Below, piece by piece: positions 12,510 through 24,149 of a DNA stretch of 64,000 bases. Origin of the DNA: Acanthaster planci (lineage: Eukaryota > Echinodermata > Asteroidea > Valvatida > Acanthasteridae); contig NW_019091387.1 of NCBI RefSeq assembly GCF_001949145.1, forward strand, positions 703,023 through 767,022. Reading direction: 5' to 3'. Numbering within the stretch: the first letter of the stretch is position 1; every line of letters begins with the position of its first letter. The notes under the pieces were generated by a model that saw nothing but the letters and a program-made list of their open reading frames with translations, made no database searches and was not told where the DNA came from. The translations under genes and the position numbers were made by a program.

Positions 12510-12614
12510 AAATACATGCCCTCGAAGTTACTACGTCCGACGAACAACATCGGCATCGGAGTATTACACGGAATCTTGCGGTTTTTGGGGTTGGTCCCGA
12601 TGTGGACGTACCAG
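12510..12614 (+). CDS. EMI domain exon A, copy 3
   Basis: A 105-nt exon between CCTACTCAG and GTGAG. It reads NTCPRSYYVRRTTSASEYY, then TESCGFWGWSRCGRTR, the N-terminal half of an EMI domain (first three cysteines, with the W-x-x-C core). EMI domains are cysteine-rich modules near the N terminus of extracellular proteins such as multimerins, MEGF10 and EGFL7. Frame and splice phases match copy 4 exactly (32209-32313), with no stop. The last bases AG join G of the next exon to encode Arg. Confidence 0.8.
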
Positions 12615-14734
12615 GTGAGAAAAGATTCTGTCAGATTATGTCTATTAGTGTGCAATTTAACCTTTGATCTAAAAAAAAGTGTTACCTTGCCTTATTTTTA
12701 GGTAAAACTGGTGTTCAGCAGAATGATCCGGACTTTGGGGTCGCAACTGGAGTTCATAAAGCTGCAGTTTAGTTCAGTGATACAAGACCATTCCGCAACC
12801 CTGCGCTGCAAAGGGCCTATTTTTTATGCTCGTTGCTCCAAGGTGATATCTTTGAGGTCACTTCCTTATAACACTTCCCAAATACACAATTCCTTCTACT
12901 GGCATTTAAATTGATCACAGGGTGTCCCCAAGTGCCTACAAATAAAAAACCCGCACAAGAAAAGGTGAGAGGGTCACGGTACCCTTTTTCCAGTCGGGGG
13001 GGGGTTCCACCACAGTCAACAACAATTTGACAACCCCCCCCCCAACACAGTGAAACTACTCAGACAGCTGTCTAGACAGCTCAGAGACACATCAGAGAGA
13101 CGGACTCTTGATATAAGACAGGCCCAGATATTTACATACAATCCCTAAGGGACTTGGCCAGAGGCTGGCTCTGGAAAAGAATTATTCAGCTCAGGGGAAG
13201 TACGCATGTTGAAGGTGACTAAACTAGGCTGTTCAGCATCTACAGAGGTTCAAATTAACAGGAGGTTTTTGCATTTGGCCGAAAAAAATTTGACCCCCAG
13301 TATAGTAATTCTGCGCGCCGCAAAGATAATAAAGAGGTGGTCATGCATGTCTTTGCCAATCGGTCATTCCATGAGAAGTTCAAGTGTGGAGACCCGTTGA
13401 TTCAGTGGTGTAAGTTTGGTGGGGGACCACTGCAACCTTGCTCCCAGGGTGTAACCCTCATGGCTATTGGCTGTCTCACCATGGGAAGGATCATTCGCGT
13501 TATTGCTCGACTATGTTGACGGAATAGTCTGGTGATTGTCATCAGTGTTGGCTTAGGTACGCCGTGTCTGGCATAAGACATTGAATTCTTTGGAAGTAGC
13601 AAATCTAAAATCTAATTTCTAAAGTTCTAAAATGTAAAGTTCTAATTTTTTTAAATCTGCAGCTGATATTCCAGTGCTATATCAGTGTAATCAAAATACA
13701 CAAGTTTCAACACCAAGTGTAAGCATCAAACGCACAATAAAAATGCGTCATTTTCCTTTATAGCTATTGTTCCATCGAATTACACGAAAGAATATTGTGC
13801 GTGGATCACCCTGGTCTTTTATTTTGCCTTAGAATGTCCCAAAATTCAATGGATAATATCGTTAACTTCGATTGTGCATTTTTGTCTTTGGACTTGGAGC
13901 CGTGTATAATTATCAGTTGTTTAAGCTTGCTTCGGTGATGTACATGTACAATTCAACAACGTCCAGAAGCATGTTTCATTAAATACGGGCGATTCACAGT
14001 AGTGCGCCTCCTAGAGTTTGCAACGCGTTGGCCTGTCACAACGCGTGAAATCTGTCGACCCTTCCCAAATGCGCGTTGGGTCGATGGATTTCGTACATTG
14101 CGATTGGCCAACACGTTGCAAACTCTTGGAGGTGCACTATTATGAATGACCCATATTGAACTAAGAATGCTGGAAACAACATTAGTTTTGATCCCGCAAA
14201 AGGTTAATTGCACTGGCCTTATCAGCTTGGCTTGATTCAACCCTTTTGATCAGTAAAGAACACAAAACTCTTTTTATCATTGTGAACATATTGGAAGGAA
14301 ACGTGAACGAGAATAAGAAGTATAAGAAGCGTCCGTATTACATCTGTCAATTTTTGGGAGTCTTGAGTTTTTACCTTTGAAATTCATTCACTGGACAATC
14401 ACATCAAAAGCACAAGTTCAAGCGATGGTAGTGTGAACAATTATATTATACCTTTGAATGATCTGTCCAAACAAGATATTTTTGTGAGGAGCGTGTTTTA
14501 TAGCCCAAAAGGGCGCAATCGAGTACGCTACCTCTCAATAATCGAAGGGAAATGAGCTAGGAACAACAATATATTTTTTCTCCTTTTTTTTTCCTTACGC
14601 CGTTTGAAGTAAGGACATGAAACCTCAGCCTTGCCTACCTGGACAGACTCCACTGTAACTTATCCTTTGTATTGATACCCTCAAATAACAATTCAGAGAT
14701 TCACGCACATTCTTCAACTCTTAACCTTTATTAG
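12615..14734 (+). other. Intron 2 of copy 3
   Basis: Parts are alignable to intron 2 of copy 4: GAGTTCATAA around 12750 and 32503, GGATCACC and the CAGTGTAATCAAA region near 13685. It carries the fold-back MITE at 13987-14153. Runs of C or G (13000-13045) are present. Confidence 0.6.
13987..14153. mobile_element. Fold-back MITE in intron 2 of copy 3
   Basis: An imperfect inverted repeat of about 167 bp. The left arm contains AGTGCGCCTCCTAGAGTTTG and the right arm AACTCTTGGAGGTGCACTAT. The interior arms also pair: TCTGTCGACCC against GGGTCGATGGA. There is no coding capacity, so a non-autonomous DNA element is likely. A second copy lies at 33712-33876 in the same intron of copy 4. Confidence 0.7.
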
Positions 14735-14823
14735 GTATCACATACGGTACCGCTCCGCTCCAAGGACGGCGTATGCCTGTTGTCTGGGCTGGAGAAGAGA
14801 TGCCAGCAACCGCAGCCTGAGAG
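14735..14823 (+). CDS. EMI domain exon B, copy 3
   Basis: An 89-nt exon between CCTTTATTAG and GTAAGG. It reads YHIRYRSAPRTAYACCLGW, then RRDASNRSLR. This is the C-terminal half of the EMI domain, where the hallmark CCPGW reads CCLGW and the final cysteine (NRC in copy 4) is serine. The frame is open, but loss of that cysteine would leave an unpaired partner. Upstream intron sequence (CTCAGCCTTGCCTAC, TTCTTCAACTCTTAAC) is nearly the same as in copy 4. Confidence 0.75.
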
Positions 14824-15314
14824 GTAAGGTGAAAACTACCTCAGGCTTATGTAGTGGGTTTAATGAAAAAAAAATTACCAAATGCCCATGAGGAATGGGA
14901 ATGCATCCAAAAATAAGTGAGGGAATAAAGGGGGAAGGAATGCCGTTGCGCGGGACCTATCTTTAGTAATAAATTCTGAAGGGGAATGGAGTAAGGCGAT
15001 TGCTTAGCGAACATACGTAGCACAGAACCATAAATGCATGCGTACTGGGCTGATAGCCGAGGTAAGGGGTTCTTTCCCGCGCCAATATATGGTACACATA
15101 GCAACACATTGGAAGTTCAAGACTACATGCGTACCAGCCTACGTGCACTGAGGCTTCCAGTACACTTTTAGCTGACCTGTAGGTTCGCTTTTCGCAAACT
15201 TGGTGTCAAAATGACTGCAAAGAATTACTTTATAAATAAATACATGGGCTAAGCTCTTGAAAAAAATGCACTGCACCGATACAGTAAAAAGATATTTACT
15301 CGATTTTCTGGCAG

Positions 15315-15395
15315 AGACTTGTTCACCTCGCACAAACGGCGGGCAGTGTGTGGCAGCGAATGTCTACGGTTTCCGTGGGATCGCCGGCAGCAAAG
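15315..15395 (+). pseudogene. Damaged EGF exon, copy 3
   Basis: The acceptor TTCTGGCAG and a GGTGGG donor are in place, and the 81-nt frame is open, 15 nt shorter than the 96-nt family norm. It reads TCSPRTNGGQCVAANVYGF, then RGIAGSKG. Only two cysteines remain of the seven in the copy 1 equivalent, so an EGF fold is not possible. It can still be spliced in frame between EMI exon B and PAN. The other EGF exons expected from copy 4 are absent between 14824 and 15314, so this copy has lost the EGF run. Confidence 0.7.
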
Positions 15396-16236
15396 GTGGG
15401 CTTGAGTAGTTGGCACAGGCGTAGCTCTAGCCAGAGTTTTAGTATGTTAACGGTGGAGGGGTGTACATTTCAAGCAACACTGATTTTCGTCTCCTATCCT
15501 CTTTCTCGTGTCTGTCCCTTTTTTTGGGGGGGGACTGGGCAGGTGCCCTCTTTTCCCCTCTCGTGACACCCATAGACACGGGGTCTTTAGAAACCGACAC
15601 AGGTGCCTTGAACGAATGACACCAATGTTTTACTTTGCCGTGCGTCTGTGTTGCAGTAGTCAAATAACACAATTTTTCAGGGTAATGTCATACAAAACAG
15701 ATCTCTATTCCAGATCTGATTTGTTCAAAACAGAAAGCATTGGAAGTCCTGGTTCTATTAAACCAAAGCTGATAGTACCTCCCCATAATCAAGGGAAGTT
15801 CGATAAAGTCATAGCCACTATTTTATACGGATTTCAACGGATATGACGATAATGAACGACGTAACGCCCAAAGTATTTTTTGGCGTTAACACCAATCCCA
15901 TAATGACTGTGGGCTTTGGTGCAGACGAGTAACAATTCGTCCGACACCAATTCAGCTACATTGAGTTACCTGGTCTAACGATTTTGCGATTACAGCATAC
16001 TACCCTTTTCATTATTAATTTGCGGGCACTAGAGCCTCAGTACGTAGAACTTTGCAGCAGAGTAACTTTTGAGAAAAAGGTAGGAGCAAAGTTTTCAAGG
16101 TTGTATTCAGGAAAGCAGCGCTTACGGCAGTAAAGCGCCATGAAAAAGCGCCAATTTAAAGTGAAAAAGTCTACTCTCAGCTACTTAAAACTCAGTTGCT
16201 AACATGGTATATTGGTGAACTCTTTATAATTTCCAG

Positions 16237-16433
16237 GCCTGTCCTCACTGTACGTAGCCGGTGAGAAGTGCCTCCCAGGTCACGTGATTGGAACCGTCCT
16301 GACGTCCCAGACAATCACGTGTGCTTTTGCCTGCCTCCGAAACACCCGCTGTACATCCATGAATTACGACCCGGTTGAGCGTTTGTGTGAGCTGAATGGG
16401 ATTAATGCCGACGGTGAGGTTGCCAGTAACTAG
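16237..16433 (+). pseudogene. PAN exon with premature stop, copy 3
   Basis: Entry phase and acceptor are as in other copies. It reads GLSSLYVAGEKCLPGHVIGTV and continues through TCAFAC, TRCTSMNYDPVERLCELN to VASN. There TGG (the conserved Trp of DWF) has become TAG at 16431. Sequence after the stop still matches (TTTGACGCTGTGGATTGTGA), so the change is recent. The last cysteine of the domain (VDC) is lost. With the damaged EGF exon, copy 3 is probably a young pseudogene, or encodes a short EMI-only secreted product. Confidence 0.75.
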
Positions 16434-19400
16434 TTTGACGCTGTGGATTGTGATTTACCAGTACCAAAATGCGTCGATCGGCAGGCATGTAGCTCATAAG
16501 CTCTGTAAGTTGATCTAATTGTTTGTTTTCTTTCTTGAAATTGAAACTTTTTAAGAAAGTGAAATTAAATGGAAAATGTTACATTCGATTGTGACGGTAT
16601 ATGTTCATACGATTGACATGTATTATTTTTGTGTGTAAGTCGGTGTATTCATTCATTATTCCAGTCATTGTAAATTAGCTGAGCAATATTAATATGCCAC
16701 TGAGTTAATAGCTCTTCGTTGCTACGCAACAGTTGATCATTAAGGGATGCATGGGGAGGTTTAAACTCTGTTGGGCCGCTGAAATAAAAACATCTCTCTC
16801 GTGGCAAATCTGAATTTATTCCTCCCGTCCGCTTTGCATGCCGACGAAGTTCACTTCAAAGTTATGTAACCTGAGTTACCTCACGATCGATTCTTTCAGG
16901 TGCAACAAAAATTGACTTGTTTCCCATGGTCACTCTGGAAGGTGTTTTATAATATTTGTAATTTCTCCCCATAAATTGGAGAAATTAGCCAAAATTGCTT
17001 TGCGTTAACTAGATCCACTCAGTCTGCCGATGTTGCCATGGTGAAGTGAGCGCCGCTATACTGCAACCAATTTCACGGTTCTGTGAAATGGCACAAAGGA
17101 AGTCGGCCATCGAAGTACGGTGTATATCATTTGCCCAAAACCACAACAATGCAAGTGTATTTTTCGTATTTTAAGGGACATTATAATATCAGCATTTTAA
17201 ATACCTTCCCCTGGTTCTGGGGGCTAGAAACCGAAAGATTAAACTGTACTGCTTTAACAGTCACTGTCAACTACAACTGAAACCAGTACGGTAAAATGAC
17301 CCTTGAAATCGACAGTATGACATACTGGGCACAAATCCTGATAAAAATTCCACTTCGTGGTTATGTGCGCTTGCACATCGTATGATTGTATTTATCCTCC
17401 CTACAACATAATTGACCCAAACTAAGTGACCAACTAGTTTGATTTTTTTGGAATTACTGCTATGCTGGCGAAAAAGAGGATCTGATTTCTACTTGCACAT
17501 TTCTTAAAAAGCAAATTATTTGCAAATTATTTTGAATTGCCCTATGCCCTTGGTTCCCGAAATCGTGAGGCTATGCTCTCCTGAATATAAACACAAGTAC
17601 GCTTTGAATAATAATATTTTGAGGAATTGTGTGCGATTCCAATCAAAAATGCTTTTGTGATTTGAGTAGATACGCATATAAAAGAAGTGTGATTTAACTA
17701 AATTTCTTACACTGGAGTTGGGTGAGAGAGTACTGAACCCTTTCGGATCTCGACTGTCTGACATTATTTTGTGACATTGCGCTGATAACAGAATTTCCCA
17801 AATACCCCTCGGCGTTACCATCTGTAGGTATCAACCACAGACACGTAGACAATAGCCAGATGATAATCACCCATTTCTCTTTATTGAATGCAAAAGTGGA
17901 GCAGTTGTGCAAGCTCCAAGAGGGCGCTCTGAAACCACTTTAGGGATCGATTAAACGTGGTGAGCAGAACTAAATGACCAGTGCCAAGTTCTCTTATGAT
18001 TACAGCTGTGGTTGGGCAAATCCAATCAGTGTTGAGTATCAAAAACATGTTTCCGTTTTCCACATTTTCTCGGATCTTATCCCAGTCTAGTAGGTGATTT
18101 TTTTTCTAGTAGGATGTAAGTCTTATACTTACGATTGGATATGATACATGTATGTAGAATATGATATATGTAAGTCTTTAGCCTCTGTGACCTGCGTCAA
18201 AACAACTGGTTACAATTTGATCAACCCAAAATGCTAATTGTACAATGCAAACTGTGTGCAATAAACCGCGGCATGTGCCTCTATCTTTTTCACAAACCAT
18301 TTCCCTTAAACATCGCAATGTTTGGTTGTTCATTCGCAAGTTGGACACACGACTCCGTGCAGTGTTTTGAAAGATAATACTTCACAGTGTGCGTTTGCTA
18401 GGGGAGATTAAAGTGTCCATCAAAGAAAGAAATAAAACATGTATAATTTCAGCTTTTGATAATTTCAGAAAAAAATTTAGTTTTCAAAATTGACGGTATT
18501 CAAGTGAAAAACTAAAACCTCAAAACTCTGAATGTGTAATATATGTTGCTCAATGCTATCTTCTACAATGTGATGCTGCGATTATTTATCTTAGATCATT
18601 TCCTTTACTTAGTTGGGCCATCAAATGTAAAGGTGTACAAATCAATACATTGTATATATCAACATTTTGAGGTGTTCAATTTCTGCTGACGCATTAGAGT
18701 CTTGGTATCGCACTATGCTTGTAATGTTAACATGTAATCTTGTACAAACAGCGACTTTAAAAAGACTACCTCATCAGAGGCTGATAGTGCTTAGTAATTC
18801 ACAAATCTTTAGTCCATCAATCCTTTCCAGTGCATTTTCTCTCCAAAGAAATGCGGAGAAAAAAAGGTGTTCTATTGCTAAAGATGTTATTCTGACGGGA
18901 GAACGCCAACCCGTACCCGTCAAGTTACTGTTTCCAGGAAAAAAGAATTCTGCTTGACAGAAACACATTTTTGACTACTGCAAAGAATTCTCAGATTTAA
19001 AAACTATGAAGCGTTCTTTTACAAGTACTTTATTGCATTGAGAAGTATATATTTATTTCTAAGTTGCTTGGATACTTTTCTGATTTAGACCAAAAGAAAG
19101 TGATGTCGGCCCGAAGTAGTATTTGTGAAATTATTTAGAGTAGACTGAATAAAGGCCAGACTTTGCCAGTTTTCAATAAAAATGTATTAACCCTTTTCCC
19201 TTTTCTTGAATTCGGCTAATTTCACTGAAGGTGCCTCGGGGAATCCCCAAAGTGCACTATTCTTTTAATTGGGATTTTTCCCAGGTAAATGTTCACTAAA
19301 TTTTTTTAAGGAAACTAAAGAAAACCCCCTCAAAGGAAACGTTACGAATTATGCAGTACCAAATTCAGACAGAAAAAAACACTTTGAGGATTTTACCGAA

Positions 19401-19700
19401 GACCTATACACCCTTTCCCACAGTCGCGAGACTGCTCCCTGCCTTGTATTAATTAACCGGTCGGGTTTTAAAAATCTTTTTTAAATGCAACCAGTTCCCC
19501 GGGGACAGAGGCGGTGTTATGGGACCCATTCGGGCATGTTCGTCCAGGCGTCATAGGGCGTGGTTTATTTTTCCCAAGTACAACATGCCCGTTTCTTTGA
19601 GTCGACTCTGTCCGACGTTGGTGGGGCACTGGGGTTGTATAGAATCCAGGGTTCCGGTTGTATTACTAAGTATGAAGCACCGCTTTATATATTTAAAATT
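16434..19700. other. Spacer after copy 3; no gene seen
   Basis: Holds the 3' flank of copy 3. The stretch 16680-16810 (CAGTTGATCAT.AAGGG.., AGGTTTAAACTC, GGCAAATCTG) matches 38170-38310 behind copy 4. The rest is AT-rich with only short ORFs. Confidence 0.5.
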
Positions 19701-19714
19701 CGAAAGCTCAACAC

Positions 19715-19790
19715 GAAGTGCCGGTGGCCAGGGAGGTAAGGCCTGAAACTTCTGTTCCTGCGACCCGGGTTCGAATCCCAGAGGTTCTTT
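19715..19790 (+). repeat. tRNA-like SINE fragment (B box GGTTCGAATCC)
   Basis: Contains an A-box-like TGGCCAGGGAGG and, 36 nt later, a consensus RNA polymerase III B box, followed by a T run. The 5' and 3' ends do not pair as an acceptor stem, so it is a tRNA-derived repeat rather than a tRNA gene. Confidence 0.45.
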
Positions 19791-19854
19791 TTACATTTTA
19801 AACCTCTTTGCCGAGTCTCATAGATAAATATATAGGAAGAGCTTTAGTCTTTCG

Positions 19855-20014
19855 GGGACCCAAACAGCGGTGGTGGTAGAGGTGCTGCCCGCTGGTCAGA
19901 GGGCCCCAGGTTCGAGTCCGGCTCGGGACGACGGCCGAAGCAGGGAAACCTGCGGTAGGTCCGAGTTCCGTGGCGGGTGTCTAGGGAACAAGATAAAATA
20001 AAATAAAATAAAAT
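19855..20014 (+). mobile_element. tRNA-derived SINE with (AAAAT)n tail
   Basis: A tRNA-like head with A-box region GGTGGTAGAGGTGC and B box GGTTCGAGTCC is followed by a unique GC-rich body of about 75 nt and a tail of four AAAAT units. Head, body and simple-repeat tail in this order is the standard layout of tRNA-derived SINEs. Confidence 0.6.
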
Positions 20015-20087
20015 GGAACTTTTACACTTTTTTACTATTAAAATCCAAGTAAAAAGAAGTAAAAGGGTCTCACAGCTCCTCTGGATC

Positions 20088-20161
20088 AGGGGAGGGAATC
20101 GAACCCCGGACCTTACGCTTGAGCGTTAGGGTGCCTACCACTAGGCCAACACGCTCTCCTT
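20088..20161 (-). repeat. tRNA-like SINE head, reverse strand
   Basis: On the minus strand it reads AGAGCGTGTTGGCCTAGTGG, then GTTCGATTCC in the B-box position. Between them lies an exceptionally long potential hairpin (CTAACGCT/AGCGTAAG) in place of the anticodon arm. Acceptor ends do not pair, so it is taken as a SINE head rather than a functional tRNA. Confidence 0.5.
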
Positions 20162-23100
20162 ACTTAAAGTGTTCGGATGTAATATATAAAGATTCTGGCC
20201 AGATTGCGCAATAAAAAAAAATGAAGTCGCCGCGCACGCGCATAAAGAAAGATCTTGCGCAATGGTTTAAGTCAGCGTACATGCGAAGTTGTTTCGTGAT
20301 CTAGCTGCATGTATCGTGATTTAGCTAAATGCAGCTAAGTTGGCGCGCATGCTCTCTTCTAGTGCTCATATTCTATAAACAATTGATGGCGCTCTCCTGG
20401 GCTTGAAAACTCAATTCTGGCAGAATTGTCTTGGTTGCAGCTTGCAGTTAAGATGGCGCGTACTGACGAGCTCACTCTATTAGTCTTGAATATCAGTGAA
20501 GTAAAAAAATCGCATATAGGTAGCGCTCGGTGGTGGGATTACGCGGCTAATGAATCCACGTCGGTTAGTAAAAATGTTTAGACTGTCAGGGCAGCGGCTC
20601 CTGCATGCAAAGCAAAAACAGCTAAAAGATTTGCGACAAATTTATCAACAAATCCGAGAGAACCGGAGAGATTGCTCAAATTGCCTCACACCTTATTTCA
20701 GAATCAACGTAATGCAATTTAGTTCCCAGACAAACAATTCCCAGCAGCTTTAAAATACAGTTCAGTTAACATGAAACACTTTATAACAACTTTTTGATTA
20801 ATGTTAAGTGGAAAAAATGCCATAATTCTGCAAATGTACATTATGTACATTAACGATATCTTTTCCGCACTGCGTCTTCTAAAATTGATTTACGCATGAT
20901 ACAATGCTTAAGTTGTTCAATCATGGGCTGAAATATTGTCAGTGTGCAGATATCAACCAAACCGAACAAAGTTTTCTGTTTTTCTTTATCCACAAGAAAT
21001 ATTTTTTAAAGTAGTTGGCATAACTACACTAGTTACGGAAAAACTGTTGCTAACCTTAAACGGTTGACCGATTGCGACACGTGTTTCATGTTTTCGAGCA
21101 AGCACAACTGCAGGTCATATGGTTCCGATGGGCGGGTATTTTCCCTGAGAAGTTTTCAAAACCAATAAAGTCGTCAAAGTTACCTTTAACTTCTGTATAG
21201 TCTTCTCACGCTGAAACGCTAGATAGTACGACTTCGTCGCAAAATAATTCACGCACCGTGTAAATGTAGGACAGTACTGTACGTAAGAAACATGCACGTC
21301 TTGCATTTAGCAGGGTACCCTTCCTCACACAAAGAAAAATGTATATAAAATGACTGGCAAAGTACCCTTGCGTCTGGATACCACGTTCCATTTGTTTACG
21401 CATATAATGCGGCACTGCATGAAGCAAGCTGTACACACAGGTTTGAATAACTTGTTGGCGCTTTGCTGACGCACGTTGGCGCTTGTTTTTGTTGACACTA
21501 TGGCAAAACATATTGGCAGAGCGGGTGACCACGTGCACAGTTTTGCCACCATTGTTCTCTGCAGACAATGGACTGGTAAATACTACCAAGTTTAGAAGTT
21601 TTTTGTCATTATCAGTGACCACAAGAAAGGTTTAAATGGTCCCCGTACGATTCAACATGCACATGTTATCGCAGGGGAACCCGTAGCCTAGTCTCGGTTT
21701 TTACAACCAGGGCATTCCGATCCGAAAACTCCAACTGCACGAGACCGGATTATTTCATGACAAAAACGCAAAAAGAATCACGCAGATAAACCTGTATTAC
21801 GGATGCTATGATCAACGGAGTGGATAAGAACAGGGCATTTTGAGCATGTCTTCAAAACGCCACTCGCATCCTATGTCTATACATGTGAATTCTATATGTG
21901 CACCCAAAGTGCATGTACGCGTTGCTGTGTATGTTTACTTCTGTTAGAGAATGACGTTTCAGGTCACTTGCACACAGGTATTACAAGTTAATCTTGCCCC
22001 AGAACTGGTTTTACTGTTTTGACCGGTGCACCGTGCAGGCGACATGCACTGGCGATCACAGCCGAATAGCACTACCAGTAGAGGGCGCTATATTCACAAG
22101 AGACGAAGAGAGCAGTCTACTTAATTAAGTGGGAATTTCTGGCCAGCTCATTAGCATTGAAAATGCCCCCACAGTATCTTTTGGAAAAGGACTGTGTTTG
22201 GCCCCTAAAATTGTGAGATTGTGTAAATCGTTGCCAGGATCAACTCCCTGGGTCTTTGGGCTTTCTTCTGAGAGCAGAATAGCTAAACAATACGGTTGAA
22301 AAATGATCGTAGGTGCCCGTGAAAATTGAGGGTTGCCACTCAAGCAGACTTCCAAAAGAAATCACTTTTTTCGGAGTGATTTTGTTTTGCAGGAATAATA
22401 AAACAATTAATTGGTTAACCAACAAAAACATTGAAAAAAATTGAAAGATATAGGAGCAGATAATAATCTGTGTTTTTGGAAACCTCAGGGGTGTTGGTAT
22501 GCATGTTATTGGGCCCTGAACTGTGCGGATTTTGCACTGTTTTTCAATGGGGCTTGAATAACTGGATTGCACCCGAACTGCCAGAACACTGGTCTTGTAG
22601 AATCCGGCCACATATCTTTTAGTAGGAAGTTATTAACTGCGCATGTCCCATTTTCAGGGTCATTTACATACATAATGAGGGCCATGAGAATTATTCGTGC
22701 CAGGCAAGCAGCTGCTTCATTTCATGAAACGTACGTCTTATTTTCACTTTCGGAATTAAAAATACCCGATCAAATATATTCATGGCAGGATCAGGTCTTT
22801 TCCAAACGTAATTTTGTGAAAGTGATATCGACAAATAGTTCCAGAGCTGATTATTGTGTAAAGCTCTTTTCGTGTGAGCATGGAGGTGTGAGGTAGTTTG
22901 TTTGCGTTCTGGTACATTTTGGCAGACAAAGAATTCGAAGTTTTTTCAAAGTTTCAAAAGTAGGCCGTGGTGGAAAAGGTGTAAGGGGTTTCAGATTTGT
23001 TAAAAGTGTCCGCTGAATTTTTCCTCTTCCCGACTGTATGCATTCGATCTATCGACCTAACTCACTACAGATTACGTTAATTCACGCATTAATCGTATGC

Positions 23101-23220
23101 CTTGCATATTCAGTGCATCGGGAATGAAAGACACAAAAGTACATTAAGTTCACATGAAGTTTATTATTGAAATTGGGTCTATTTGCCCCTACAACATTGC
23201 CAGGTGATGTTGAAACTCAC
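20162..23220. other. Spacer; no gene seen
   Basis: Short ORFs only, the longest on the minus strand at 21206-21622 without recognisable domain. No element identified. Confidence 0.4.
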
Positions 23221-23244
23221 GGTATATACCCCCACCGTAGCAAG

Positions 23245-23425
23245 TAATATACATGTACATGAGAACCCCATGTACTGTACATGTACACACGCATAATGTA
23301 CATGGCCGTCGTTACGGTCTCATTCATCCACGTACATGTATTTGCATAACAGGCCGTTGGTCGCAGTGTACATATACATGTACAATGCATGGTACTTGGC
23401 TGGATCGGTTCTGTACATGTAAAAT
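23245..23425. repeat. TACATGTA-rich block
   Basis: About 180 nt with repeated ACATGTA/TACATG units (for example at 23250, 23278, 23333, 23371 and 23412). The unit is its own reverse complement, so the block can pair with itself. Similar but smaller groups lie at 24938-24956 and 26030-26075. Confidence 0.6.
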
Positions 23426-24149
23426 ACACTGCACAGCAGTGTCTACAATAACTCAATTCAAAAAAAGAAATCTAGCTCGATGGAATTGACTGAATTGTGT
23501 CGTTTAGATTCTGGTCCCTCGTGCGCAAGTATGTCATTGTTCTGGGAAAACTTTAAAAATGAGAAATTTATTGAAAAAAAAAACCAAGATGTGTTTTGCC
23601 ACGATGCATTGAAACACCGGCTGAATGTTTTCTTGTGTATTGCATCCATTGACATTCCACACCAAATTAAACACAAAAATGTGAAAGATGTGGCATAGGT
23701 GTGTGTTTCATCAGGCAAATAACGAAAGGTCCAAATGTCCATGGCTTTGAAGGAAACGAATGTGAAGGATTATTAGTATATAACGTTTCAACTTAAAAAA
23801 TGTGAGAATTACTGCTTGCTAAAGTGAAGTTGCATGCCTGCTATCCAACATAATCATGATAGCTAGTAAGTCATAAAAGAGCCTTTATGTATGAAGAAAA
23901 GGGAAATTAGACAAGTCACAATGGATGCAATGGGAATTACTTTGAGAAGTAATGGAAATGAAATAAGTTTCCCATTCCATGAACAAACTTTAAATTGAAT
24001 ATATAGCCTTTGTGGATAATTTCCAAATTACTATCAGCCGGATACTGGTATAGGGGCTTTCTCTCATCGAACATGTCGAAGCTGTGAGTGTGAGCTACCA
24101 AATATGGAAAGTCCATTTTGCTATTGAAAACTTGCCAGTGTCATCCTTC

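Larger units (their letters stand above)
10378..16433 (+). pseudogene. Copy 3 locus: signal peptide-EMI-(EGF relic)-PAN, probably inactivated
   Basis: The locus is five coding exons in consistent phases (10378-10464, 12510-12614, 14735-14823, 15315-15395, 16237-16433), plus a likely 5' exon near 9.2 kb. A continuous frame can be read from the ATG through all splice junctions to the TAG. There is no frameshift anywhere, but the EGF and PAN cysteines are degraded. Selection on the EGF and PAN parts has therefore relaxed while splice signals persist. Whether it is transcribed cannot be told from sequence. Confidence 0.65.

Noticed and set aside
13000-13045. Poly-G and poly-C runs as a structured element
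   Set aside because: Short homopolymer runs of 8-10 bases occur throughout the window (3884, 4020, 4945, 42419, 47830, 60530) and do not form a consistent motif.
19715-20161. Functional tRNA genes
   Set aside because: B boxes are good but acceptor stems do not pair and anticodon arms are abnormal, so they fit SINE heads better.
21206-21622. 138-codon minus-strand ORF as a gene
   Set aside because: No recognisable motif, and overlapping frames of similar quality.
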